Positions 1-7,154 of a stretch of 33,865 nt of DNA are shown here, piece after piece; position 1 is the first letter of the stretch; each line of letters starts with the position of its first letter. The notes under the pieces were generated by a model that saw only the letters and a list, made by a program, of their open reading frames with translations, was not told the DNA's origin and did no database searches. Location: contig JAILBG010000012.1 in assembly GCA_024681215.1 (NCBI GenBank), forward strand, positions 1 to 33,865, given 5' to 3'. The translations under genes and the position numbers were made by a program. This DNA is from RUG563 sp024681215 (lineage in GTDB: Bacteria > Bacillota > Clostridia > Christensenellales > Aristaeellaceae).

Positions 1-3000
1 CAGATTGCTGGATTCCTGGACAGCATCCGTAACACCGATAGAAACCACTTCGCCGTCCGTCAGTACGATTGTCAGGCGTTCATCAGAAGTGAAAGGCATT
101 TTACTGGTCAGCAAATAATCCCGATTGCCCACATCGACGTCTTTATGGCCGTTATAGGTAATGAGGCCGGAAACTTCCTGTACGGTCAGGAGACGGTCAT
201 GCGAGAAGCTGACGCCGGCGACCTCGGCCATCGTGAACGCTGTGCCGTCTTCACGGGCGAGGCCCAGTATCCCGACCAATTCAGAAAGCAGGATCTGACT
301 GTTGCCTTCGATCGAATAATCTATGCCATGAAAATGGAAGTCCACCGTATACGCCACACCATAGATACTGAAACCGTCCGCATGGAAGCTGACGGAAACG
401 ATGCGGCCATTCCTGACCTCATAATCGGCGTTTATGGGCGCGCTGACGGTGCCGTTTTCATAAACGTGGAAGATGAGCAGGTTCTGCACATCCATGTCCT
501 CGGGCAACTCGATGTCGGTTTTAACTGTCACCTTCGCGCCGGTTTGCACCTTGCTGCCGTCAGGCGCTGCCAGGCTCCAGTCATAGAAGGCGACCCGAGC
601 CTCATCGCCAAGGATGGTCTTGGCGGCGGCAGTCACGTGGGCATCCTCCCCGGCGGGCGCGGACACCAGCACGGTGCCGGCGGGCACGGCAGTATCCGCC
701 ATGAAGGAGCCGGCGGCGTTCTCGATCACCGTGCCGGGCTCGACGGCGGGCGGGCAGGTGAGGGCGATACGGATCTCGTTCTTGGAATTGCGCAGGATCA
801 GGGTGACAGCGTCAAAGGCAGCCAGGGCGGTCACGACGTAGTCGCGGACGTTATTGTCCTGGATCTTGCCGCCGCTGATCTCCTCCAGGGAGACGAGCGC
901 GGGATCGCTGGCCGAAACGTACGGATAATTGCGGGTCAGGGTTATCCCGTTGGAATCCAGGATCTGGCCCAGTGTCACGGCGCTGCCGGCGCCGATGAAG
1001 GTATAGCAGAAGTCGCCCTGAGGCACGTCCTCGGGCACGATGGTATAATCCACCACATAGCGCAGCAGATACAATCCCCACGAGCTTGTGCGGAAAGTGA
1101 GGGCAGTCACGGTGTCGCCTTCGCAGGTGACGCTGACCGGCAAGGAGGCCAGCTCGTCGCCGTTAATGGCGTACAGGGCATAGCTGACGGAGTCAATCAC
1201 GGCGTCCTCATCCAGGCCTCCGCGCAGGTCGATACGGGTGCGGACTGTGACGGAATAGACACCGTCGCCGGCGCTCTCCGCGCCGATCAGGCTGACGCTG
1301 AACATGCTATAGCCCGCCTTGGAGCCGTTCATCGGGGACAACATCACGGGCGCGGCCTTGGTCATCTTCGCGCGCAGGGGCTGCGGATGGATTTCCGCCT
1401 GGCCGTTATCGCCGAACCACTCGCGGATCCAGCTGTCGGCGTCCGGTTCGCCATAGTTCTGATAAGCGGCCTGGGCATCGGCGGGCAGGATCCCGCCATC
1501 CGCCTCAATGACCAAGCCGTCGCCCTCCACTCGGGCGATCAGGGCTGCGGCTTCAGGCTCCCCGGCCGGCGCTTTGACGTTCCCGTCCTCAACGGCTCCA
1601 GGTTCGCCGTCCTCGCCCGTCTCTCCATCGAGCCCGGTTTCAACATCGGTTTTTCCTTCTATATGAGTATCTTCGTCGGACGGTTCACTTTTCGTCTTCT
1701 CGGCGGGCTGCTCGTCCTCGGCAGACTGTTCCGGCACAACCGTTGCGGCGGCGGACGCTTCGTCAGACACGGGCTCCGTCTTCTCGGCGGGCTGCTCGTC
1801 TTCGGCAGACGGCTCCGGCACAACCGTTACGGCGGCGGGTTCTTCGTCAGACACGGGCTGCGTCTTCTCGGCGGGCTGCTCGTCCTCGGCAGACGGCTCC
1901 GGCACAACCGTTATGGCGGCGGACGCTTCGTCAGGCGCGGGTTCCATCTTCTCAGCGGGCTGCCCCGGCACAACCGTTACGGCGGCGGGCTCTTCGTCAG
2001 AGACAGGCTCCGTCTTCTCGGCGGGCTGTTCATCCTCGGCAGACCGCTCCTGCACAACCGTTACGGCGGCGGACGCTTCGTCAGACGCAGGCTCCGTCTT
2101 CTCGGCGGGCTGCTCGTCCTCAGCGGGCTGCTCCGGCACAACCGTTATAGTGGCGGGCTCTTCGTCAGACACGGGCTCCGTCTTCTCAGCGGGCTGCTCG
2201 TCCTCGGCAGACTGGTCCGGCACAACCGTTATGGCGTCGGACGCTTCGTCAGACGCGGGCTCCGTCTTCTCGGCGGGCTGTTCATCCTCGGCAGACCGCT
2301 CCGGCACAACCGTTACAGCGGCGGGCTCTTCGTCAGACACGGGGTGCCCGTCAGAGGCAGCGCTGACAGGGCTGGTCACATGCGCAGGTTCAGCTTCCTG
2401 CAGATCGGCAGGAGTTTCTTTTTTATTCTCAGCTTCGGGTTCAGTTTCAGTCCCGGCAGCGAATTCATTAGTTTCAACCTTGGCTGCGGAGGCCGTTTCC
2501 TCCGCAGGCTGCCCCTCCTGCTTCTCTTGAGCAGTTTCCAGCGCCAGCAAAGCTTCCTCATTCGACACACGCACGGTAAAGGAGCCGCTCGCGTTCTGCT
2601 TCATCGCTCCGAATGTCAGAAGATAAGTGCCCTTCTTGGCAGACCAATGCACAAGCAGGGAACCGTCTTTGCTGGTGTAACGGTTCCGTTCTTCAGTCTT
2701 TTCATTCAGCACTTCCACCCACAGTTCCATGCCTTTGGCGGACAGGATCAGATCCTCCGCCTTCGCCACGGTCAGGCGCATGACGCTGGTGCCGTCTTCC
2801 TTGATCTTACCATTGACGGAATCGCCCACGTTCAGGGTGGCGTCCACCGGTATGGTCGGCGTTGGTTTTTGGGGCGTCGCCACGTTGGACTTGACCTCCT
2901 GGTCAGTCTCGGCGCCGGCATCCTCCTGCGCAGGCTCGGCAGGCGTTGGGTCCGTAGCGGGCTCCACCGATTCCGGATCAATCGCAGAAACGGGATCCGT

Positions 3001-3177
3001 GGCCAGAGTACCCTCCGCTGCAGGATCGGCGGGCGCTTCGGGCGTGGTCACGGAGCTCTCCGTGACCACAGTCTCCGGCTCCGCCGCGCTTTCCGAAATA
3101 ACATCCGCCGGCAAAATGCCGGCCAGCATCATCGCAACACATAGAACAGAGAGATGCCGCTGCAATCTCTTTTTCAT
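1..3177 (-). CDS. Large secreted surface protein with Pro/Glu-rich tandem repeats (partial, 3' end outside window)
   Basis: An uninterrupted minus-strand frame of 1059 codons runs from an ATG at 3177 off the left edge of the window. A strong ribosome site (AGGAG, then AAGGGG) lies just upstream of the ATG. The N-terminus is a typical signal peptide (MKKRLQRH, a hydrophobic stretch, then an acidic mature start). Residues about 32-110 are Pro/Glu/Thr-rich. Residues about 113-197 resemble a pre-peptidase C-terminal (PPC)-like beta-sandwich (GDSVNGKI, then LTVAKAEDLIL). Residues about 278-496 form a tandem repeat of about 28 residues. From about 500 onward come beta-rich modules like those in large clostridial cell-surface proteins. 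No catalytic motif was seen. I infer an exported, extended adhesin or wall protein. An LPXTG signal or other anchor cannot be judged because the C-terminus is missing. The + strand carries a long antisense open frame over most of this gene, judged to be a shadow. Confidence 0.85.
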   Translation of the reverse strand, partial: MKKRLQRHLSVLCVAMMLAGILPADVISESAAEPETVVTESSVTTPEAPADPAAEGTLATDPVSAIDPESVEPATDPTPAEPAQEDAGAETDQEVKSNVATPQKPTPTIPVDATLNVGDSVNGKIKEDGTSVMRLTVAKAEDLILSAKGMELWVEVLNEKTEERNRYTSKDGSLLVHWSAKKGTYLLTFGAMKQNASGSFTVRVSNEEALLALETAQEKQEGQPAEETASAAKVETNEFAAGTETEPEAENKKETPADLQEAEPAHVTSPVSAASDGHPVSDEEPAAVTVVPERSAEDEQPAEKTEPASDEASDAITVVPDQSAEDEQPAEKTEPVSDEEPATITVVPEQPAEDEQPAEKTEPASDEASAAVTVVQERSAEDEQPAEKTEPVSDEEPAAVTVVPGQPAEKMEPAPDEASAAITVVPEPSAEDEQPAEKTQPVSDEEPAAVTVVPEPSAEDEQPAEKTEPVSDEASAAATVVPEQSAEDEQPAEKTKSEPSDEDTHIEGKTDVETGLDGETGEDGEPGAVEDGNVKAPAGEPEAAALIARVEGDGLVIEADGGILPADAQAAYQNYGEPDADSWIREWFGDNGQAEIHPQPLRAKMTKAAPVMLSPMNGSKAGYSMFSVSLIGAESAGDGVYSVTVRTRIDLRGGLDEDAVIDSVSYALYAINGDELASLPVSVTCEGDTVTALTFRTSSWGLYLLRYVVDYTIVPEDVPQGDFCYTFIGAGSAVTLGQILDSNGITLTRNYPYVSASDPALVSLEEISGGKIQDNNVRDYVVTALAAFDAVTLILRNSKNEIRIALTCPPAVEPGTVIENAAGSFMADTAVPAGTVLVSAPAGEDAHVTAAAKTILGDEARVAFYDWSLAAPDGSKVQTGAKVTVKTDIELPEDMDVQNLLIFHVYENGTVSAPINADYEVRNGRIVSVSFHADGFSIYGVAYTVDFHFHGIDYSIEGNSQILLSELVGILGLAREDGTAFTMAEVAGVSFSHDRLLTVQEVSGLITYNGHKDVDVGNRDYLLTSKMPFTSDERLTIVLTDGEVVSIGVTDAVQESSNL
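1690..2345 (-). repeat. 84-bp coding tandem repeat within the surface protein gene
   Basis: A motif reading CCGGCACAACCGTTA on the + strand recurs at about 1731, 1815, 1899, 1965, 2049 (CCTGCAC variant), 2133, 2217 and 2301. The period is 84 bp (28 codons), except one unit shortened to 66 bp (1899-1965). Each protein unit contains AEDEQPAEKTEP, SDE and VTVVP or ITVVP. Two versions of the middle (EEPAAV-like and EASAAI-like) largely alternate, which suggests a 168-bp higher-order unit. The repeat keeps the reading frame and gives a Pro/Glu/Ala/Thr-rich stalk. The near-identity of units implies recent duplication or gene conversion and likely length variation between strains. Confidence 0.9.
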
Positions 3178-3594
3178 GATTAGTTCCCCTTTCTCCTAAC
3201 GGTTCGGGCACCGGCGCTTTCACACTTTTCTCTCAGGATCGGGTTGGAAACGAAACTTTACGATTCGTCAACCGGCCAGTGAATGGTCACTGACTATACC
3301 GATTGTGCAGACAGAATCGGCTGCTTTCGTTGTACTTCTCACGGATGCTCAGTAAAATGACAAATTCTGTGTTCTACGTCGCTCAGCCGCCTGTTCATCA
3401 TTTTTCACATCAGGTGGCGGTCGGCAAAGGTAAAAATGTATATTTCACCAAATTAATTTTAACCTATCCAGCCAGTCTTTGTCAATCAGATTTGTTGATT
3501 TTTCTGTTGTTGGTTTGTCAAACATAGGTTACGCTTTGCCTCTGCAGCAGGGTCAAGGCAGAGGGCGGAGATTTTTTTCGGATGCTGTTAAGTA
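3178..3594 (-). other. Gene-free AT-rich stretch: long leader of the surface protein gene
   Basis: About 417 bp with no convincing gene. Its base composition is clearly more AT-rich than the surroundings, mainly at 3300-3540. A promoter reading toward the surface protein lies at 3456-3485, so the mRNA would have a leader of about 270 nt. The leader contains a small hairpin (CAGTG/CACTG, near 3278-3293), but I recognise no known riboswitch class in it. A GTTTG-T-CAAAC palindrome sits upstream of the promoter near 3514-3524. A 74-codon + frame (3303-3527) lacks family resemblance and was not called. Confidence 0.5.
3456..3485 (-). promoter_or_regulatory. Sigma-A type promoter for the surface protein gene
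   Basis: On the minus strand there is a perfect -35 TTGACA (3480-3485) and a -10 TAAAAT (3456-3461), separated by 18 bp in an AT-rich setting. Transcription would begin near 3449, giving a leader of about 270 nt before the ATG at 3177. Confidence 0.65.
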
Positions 3595-3879
3595 TTATGC
3601 TTGGGAAACATCATTGAGTTCACCGCTGAGCAAATAATCGTTCTTTTTGAAAAAGCCGATGTTCCTGTCGCCCGCACTTGTCAAAACCATCGTTGCGCCG
3701 TTTTCCCTTGCCAGTTTTTCCACCTCCGGCAAAAGGTACGCGCCCGGACCCCGACGCCTGAACGGCTCTTCCACGCGATCTATGTGAGCGCGCCTGACAA
3801 AAGCAGCGAACAGAGGGAACAGCACTTCCGCAGCGAGTACATCGGCTTTATCCCGATCCATGAACTGATGGCAAAGCAA
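3595..3879 (-). pseudogene. GNAT-family acetyltransferase remnant
   Basis: This short frame encodes the C-terminal half of a GNAT acetyltransferase. RRRGPGAYLL matches the acetyl-CoA-binding R/Q-x-x-G-x-G/A loop followed by its helix. ENGATMVLTSAGDRNIGFFKKNDY matches the beta5-alpha4 end of the fold (given here only as a region, residues about 58-82). The frame is 94 codons, whereas GNAT proteins usually have 140-180. No ATG starts it at the proper place: only a TTG at 3879 or an internal ATG at 3861 is available, and an in-frame stop lies at 3895-3897. No ribosome site is evident. I read it as a decayed or 5'-truncated gene. It could alternatively be a very short active protein, but the missing N-terminal half makes this unlikely. 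Confidence 0.5.
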
Positions 3880-3971
3880 ACGGCGTGACCGAAATCACGC
3901 CGCAAGCCCTGAAAACATTCCGTTTTCACCGATTTGAACCTAATACTGTGTTACGGAAGCCGCCAGGTTCT

Positions 3972-4018
3972 GGCCTTTCATTCGCAGGGTGTCGACTTTG
4001 TCGACACCCTGAAAGGCC
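3972..4018 (-). repeat. Palindromic element with SalI-type core, copy 1 (downstream of cwlD)
   Basis: A perfect 11-bp inverted repeat (AGGGTGTCGAC, 3986-3996; GTCGACACCCT, 4000-4010) has a 3-nt loop. It is enclosed by a second inverted repeat, GGCCTTTC (3972-3979) and GAAAGGCC (4011-4018). A second copy differing at one base of 25 lies at 24236-24260. In both cases the element sits a few bases beyond the stop codon of the upstream gene, in the same orientation to transcription. It resembles a REP/MITE-like intergenic palindrome or an mRNA 3'-end stem. Confidence 0.7.
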
Positions 4019-4030
4019 CGGAAACGGGCC
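4011..4030 (-). terminator. Possible terminator after cwlD
   Basis: GGCCCG/CGGGCC stem (4015-4030, loop 4 nt), followed on the minus strand by TTTC. It is short with a poor U-tract. Its GGCC arm (4015-4018) is shared with the outer arm of the neighbouring long palindrome, so the two folds are mutually exclusive. Confidence 0.35.
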
Positions 4031-4034
4031 GTTC

Positions 4035-4727
4035 TCAATTCGTCAGCTCAAAATACTCGATGATTCCGTCCCGGAGGGCCTCCGCGATCCTGCGGCGGTA
4101 AGACGCCGTCAGCAGCAGCTTTTCTTCCTCCGGATTGCTGAGAAAGCCGCACTCCACCAGCACGGAGGGCACGTCCAGCGACAGGATGAAGTAATCCCCC
4201 GCCATGGCCGCGCGCTCCTTTTTGGGGGCCAGCGTCCGGATCAGGCTGCTTTGCAGCGCCCCGGCCAGCAGCCGGCTTTCCTCCCGGCCCGCCCGGTAAA
4301 ACACCTGCGGGCCGGATTCCCGGCGGCTCCGGTATTCGTTCATATGAATGCTGATCACCATTTCCGCCCCGTTTTCCCGGGCCAGGCGCAGCCGGGCGGT
4401 AAGGTCCTCCCGCTTGTTATCGCTGTACTGCCGATCCGCGTCCCGGGTCAAGATCACCCGGGCGCCGGCCTCCTCCAGCGCGTCCCGCAGCGCCAGGGCC
4501 GTCTGCAGATTGATTTCCTTTTCCCAGGTCCCCGTGTCCCTGGCCCGGGCGCCGCCGTCCCTGCCGCCGTGTCCCGGGTCCACCAGGATACCCCGCCCGG
4601 CCAGCACGCCCTCCGCCTGGCCCGCCGGCCGAGCCGGCACCGCCATCTTTGCTTTCCGGGGCGCCGCCGCCACCGCCAGCACAAAAATCAGCAGCACGCC
4701 TCCCCATTTTTTCATCTGCCGCCCCAC
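4035..4727 (-). CDS. cwlD: N-acetylmuramoyl-L-alanine amidase, CwlD-like
   Basis: Zinc amidase of the Amidase_3 family, cleaving the bond between N-acetylmuramic acid and L-alanine in peptidoglycan. Visible motifs with the family's zinc and catalytic residues are DPGHGG (His about 53), TWEKE (Glu about 69), SIHMNE (His about 128) and VLVECGFLSN (Glu about 192). A short N-terminal hydrophobic segment (KKWGGVLLIFVLAVAAA) implies export or membrane anchoring. At about 230 residues with no cell-wall-binding repeats it matches sporulation-specific CwlD, which begins muramic-delta-lactam formation in spore cortex. Start: GTG at 4727 lies 8 nt from a GGAGG (4736-4740). GTG 4733 is too close and ATG 4715 too far. 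It is a single gene that diverges from the DnaA-box region. A general amidase role is the main alternative. Confidence 0.85.
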   Translation of the reverse strand: MGRQMKKWGGVLLIFVLAVAAAPRKAKMAVPARPAGQAEGVLAGRGILVDPGHGGRDGGARARDTGTWEKEINLQTALALRDALEEAGARVILTRDADRQYSDNKREDLTARLRLARENGAEMVISIHMNEYRSRRESGPQVFYRAGREESRLLAGALQSSLIRTLAPKKERAAMAGDYFILSLDVPSVLVECGFLSNPEEEKLLLTASYRRRIAEALRDGIIEYFELTN

Positions 4728-4826
4728 GCCCACCGCCTCCCTCCCTCCAGCCTATGGCCTTCGCCGGGGCGTCATGCTGTCAAATCAAATATTTCTAAAC
4801 TTTTTCATTTGCTTTTCCGCCCCGAA

Positions 4827-5119
4827 TTATCCACATGCGTTTTTTTGCTTTTTGCGTGGGCTTATGCAGTATATTCATCGCCCATTCAGCGAAAACCGGC
4901 GTTTTCCGGGGCGATCCCGGTGCATATACAGTATAGTCCTGTCGATTTTATGCGGTTTTTGCCGGCCCGGTCTTTTCCACATTATCCACAGAGTTATCCA
5001 CACTTTTCCCCGTTTCAACCCCCGTCTTTCCTTGCTTTGCCCTTTTTCTGTGGATAACTTTTCCCGGAAAGCCGAGTTATCCACAATCAGAATTTGTCCC
5101 GTCCCCTTCCTTTTCCACA
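4827..5119. other. Cluster of DnaA boxes (candidate replication origin or DnaA-titration site)
   Basis: The 616-bp gene-free stretch 4734-5349 contains five perfect DnaA boxes TTATCCACA: + strand at 4827-4835, 4982-4990, 4994-5002 and 5077-5085, and minus strand at 5049-5057. There are also two one-mismatch copies TTTTCCACA at 4973-4981 and 5111-5119. AT-rich stretches flank the cluster (about 4778-4870 and 5145-5200) and could serve as unwinding regions. I saw no such boxes elsewhere in the window. No dnaA, dnaN or rpmH gene is present, so it may be oriC without its usual neighbours, a DnaA-box cluster that titrates DnaA as known in Bacillus subtilis, or a DnaA-regulated promoter region. I saw no convincing DnaA-trio array. 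Confidence 0.75.
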
Positions 5120-5299
5120 GCCTTATCCCGCGCTTTTCCCCGAAAAAAAGCGTGCTGAAATTTTGAACAGTTTTTAATATTCCGTAACAAATTCCCCTTG
5201 ACAGGCGGGTTTCCCGCCGCCGGCGCCCGGGGCCCGGGGAAGAAAGCGCGGGGCAGGATCGTTTTTATGGCGGGGATAGCATTTCACCGCCCGGTGTGC

Positions 5300-5305
5300 T
5301 ATAAT
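5300..5305 (+). promoter_or_regulatory. Extended -10 promoter for the 5350 gene and dusB
   Basis: TGC-TATAAT (TATAAT at 5300-5305) is an extended -10 element, with no good -35 at 17 bp. It lies about 45 bp upstream of the GTG start at 5350 and 200 bp downstream of the DnaA boxes. Confidence 0.55.
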
Positions 5306-5349
5306 GAATTGCCGTCCCCGGCGAAGCGCTGTTTGATTCGGAGGTGCCC

Positions 5350-5883
5350 GTGAAGTATCTGCGTCGATTGATCTGGTATGTGGCCACCCGTCTGCTGGTG
5401 CTTCTTTGCGTGCTGGGGCTGATGACCACGGCGTTCTATTTTTCCATGAACGCCACCAACATTTATATCATCATCAAGGACGGCATGGCCAAGCGCGCCC
5501 AGGTGATCATGATGGGCACGGACGAATCCCTGGACGCCTACTTTTCCAGATCGTACCTGGACCGGGATTCCCAGTATCAGGCAGCCTTGGCCGGCCAGGG
5601 CGATTACCAGCCGTATTATACCATCACCGGCTTTGACCACCGCATCAGCCTGGATTCCTTCTGGTGCTGGCCCTGGGACGATTCCGCCCGGGCCACCGTC
5701 ACCGAGCGGATCCCCGCCATCGACGGGAAAATCAAAGCCTCCGCCCGGGAAGGCATGGCCCAGACCGGCCGATCCATGACCCCCAAATGGCAGAGCGCCC
5801 AGTACAGCGTGCTGCTCAGCCGGGAAAACGGGCAGTGGCACATCCGGAACATGACGCTGAACAAGATCATCAACGAAGAATGA
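5350..5883 (+). CDS. Hypothetical membrane-anchored protein
   Basis: 177 residues, starting at GTG 5350, 5 nt after GGAGG (5340-5344); an earlier in-frame GTG at 5344 overlaps that site and is less likely. An N-terminal basic patch (KYLRRLIW) is followed by one membrane segment (about residues 10-32, ATRLLVLLCVLGLMTTAFYF). A soluble, probably extracytoplasmic domain follows, rich in aromatic residues and ending in a beta-like stretch (YSVLLSRENGQWHI). I do not recognise the family. The stop is 10 bp from the dusB start, so the two genes are probably cotranscribed. Its position next to the DnaA-box cluster gives no clear functional clue. Confidence 0.75.
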   Translation: MKYLRRLIWYVATRLLVLLCVLGLMTTAFYFSMNATNIYIIIKDGMAKRAQVIMMGTDESLDAYFSRSYLDRDSQYQAALAGQGDYQPYYTITGFDHRISLDSFWCWPWDDSARATVTERIPAIDGKIKASAREGMAQTGRSMTPKWQSAQYSVLLSRENGQWHIRNMTLNKIINEE

Positions 5884-5893
5884 GGAACGCCCT

Positions 5894-6880
5894 TTGAGCA
5901 CGATACTTGCATTGGCGCCCATGGCGGGGATCACGGATCAGGTGTTCCGCCGCCTTTGCTTTGAATGGGGCTGCGGCGCCGCCACCACGGAAATGGTCAG
6001 CGCCCAGGGGTTCCTCACCGCGCCCCGGGACAGGAACGCCTACCGCTTCCTGCTGGAAAGGCTTCCGGAGGAAGGCGATCTTTCCGTGCAGCTCTTCGGC
6101 AGCGATCCCCTTTATCTCGCCCGGGCCGCCGCGGAGCTGGAGGCCATGGGCCGCTATACCGGCATCGACATCAACATGGGCTGCCCCGCCCAGAAGGTGG
6201 TGGGCGGGCAAAGCGGCTCCGCCCTGATGAAGGACCCGGCGCTGGCCGGAAAAATCGTGGAGAGCGTGAAGAAGGCCGTGTCCCTCCCCGTCACGGTGAA
6301 AATGCGCCTGGGCTGGGACGACGCCCACAAAAACGCCGTTTCCTTCGCACGGCTGCTGGAGCAGTCCGGCGCGGACGGGCTCACCGTCCACGGCCGCACC
6401 CGGATGCAGCAATATTCCGGCAAGGCGGACTGGCCCGCCATCGGCGAGGTCAAAGCCGCGGTGAAGATCCCCGTTATCGCCAACGGCGACGTGACGGACG
6501 GAAGCAGCGCCCTGGAATGCCTGCGCGTCACGGGCTGCGATGGCGTGGCCGTGGGCCGGGGAGCCCTGGGGCGGCCCTGGGTGTTCGGGGAGATCCGCGC
6601 CGCGCTGGACGGCCGGCCCTGGGAAGCGCCGCCTTTTTCCATGGCGGTGGACACCGCCCTGCGCCAGGCCCGGGAGATGGCCGCGTGGAAAGGGGAAAAG
6701 AGCGCCCTGCTGGAAATGCGCAAGCATTTTTCCTGGTACACCTTCGGCCGCCGGGGCGCGGCCCGGGTGCGCACGGAGATCAACCGGGCGTCCTCCTTCG
6801 CGGAGGTGGAAGCGCTGCTCCGGTCCCTGTGCGACGAGCCCGACGGAAAAAAAGCGGAAACCGGCGAAAATATCCCTTGA
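5894..6880 (+). CDS. dusB: tRNA-dihydrouridine synthase (DusB-type)
   Basis: A flavoenzyme that reduces specific uridines in the D-loop of tRNA to dihydrouridine with FMN and NADPH. The 328 residues match the family length. The N-terminal TIM barrel shows APMAGITD (8-15), the catalytic cysteine in NMGCPAQKV (Cys97), FMN or substrate residues in KMRLGW (Lys136) and HGRTR (His166), ANGD (197-200) and GRGALGRPW (221-229). A short helical C-terminal domain follows. The start is TTG 5894, preceded by GAGGAA; no ATG fits before the conserved APMAG. The stop codon overlaps the -35 of the next promoter, which drives a tRNA gene, so a tRNA-modifying enzyme sits directly before a possible substrate. 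Confidence 0.93.
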   Translation: MSTILALAPMAGITDQVFRRLCFEWGCGAATTEMVSAQGFLTAPRDRNAYRFLLERLPEEGDLSVQLFGSDPLYLARAAAELEAMGRYTGIDINMGCPAQKVVGGQSGSALMKDPALAGKIVESVKKAVSLPVTVKMRLGWDDAHKNAVSFARLLEQSGADGLTVHGRTRMQQYSGKADWPAIGEVKAAVKIPVIANGDVTDGSSALECLRVTGCDGVAVGRGALGRPWVFGEIRAALDGRPWEAPPFSMAVDTALRQAREMAAWKGEKSALLEMRKHFSWYTFGRRGAARVRTEINRASSFAEVEALLRSLCDEPDGKKAETGENIP

Positions 6881-6905
6881 CAACCCGGCCTGCGCGTGCT
6901 AATAT
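6877..6905 (+). promoter_or_regulatory. tRNA-Lys promoter
   Basis: Perfect -35 TTGACA (6877-6882), which contains the dusB stop codon, a 17-bp spacer and -10 TAATAT (6900-6905). The predicted start is about 10 nt before the mature tRNA. Confidence 0.7.
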
Positions 6906-6921
6906 AACCCCCGTACCTCGT

Positions 6922-6994
6922 GCGCCATTAGCTCAGTTGGTAGAGCACCTGACTCTTAATCAGGGTGTCCCGGGTTCGAGTCCCTGATGGCGCA
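6922..6994 (+). tRNA. tRNA-Lys (anticodon CTT)
   Basis: A 73-nt cloverleaf: acceptor GCGCCAT/ATGGCGC with discriminator A, D-arm GCTC/GAGC, anticodon stem CCTGA/TCAGG with loop CTCTTAA (anticodon CTT, reads AAG), variable loop GTGTC and T-loop TTCGAGT. The T-stem CCGGG/CCCTG holds one C-U mismatch at its second pair. CCA is not encoded. Confidence 0.95.
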
Positions 6995-7003
6995 TCGCAA
7001 ACC

Positions 7004-7037
7004 GGGCCGGCTTTTTCCGAAAGGCCGGTCCTTTTTT
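7004..7037 (+). terminator. Terminator after tRNA-Lys
   Basis: Stem GGGCCGGC.. (7004-7012) pairs with GGCCGGTCC (7023-7031), including wobbles, and is followed by six T residues (7032-7037). Confidence 0.8.
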
Positions 7038-7154
7038 GTCCCGTATCTGCGTGATACGCCCGTTTTTTACTTTTTTTCTAAACCCTGGAAGATTTTCCGG
7101 CCCGCCGCCGTTTACTTGATTGTGATCCTATTTATTTACAGGAGGACAAACGAT

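Noticed and set aside
1690..2345. Regular repeats considered as a CRISPR array
   Set aside because: The period is 84 bp with repetition across the whole unit, no unique spacers, and the reading frame is kept; it is a coding tandem repeat.
145..3144. A 999-codon + strand open frame with Gly/Arg-rich repeats
   Set aside because: It is the exact antisense of the surface protein frame, has no ribosome site or signal, and its composition is what GC-rich reverse frames give; the minus frame has a signal peptide, RBS and promoter.
4734..5349. Coding potential on the + strand through the DnaA-box stretch
   Set aside because: The open frames there have no ribosome site, are dominated by Phe/Pro/Ser from T- and C-rich DNA, and run in from the antisense of cwlD.
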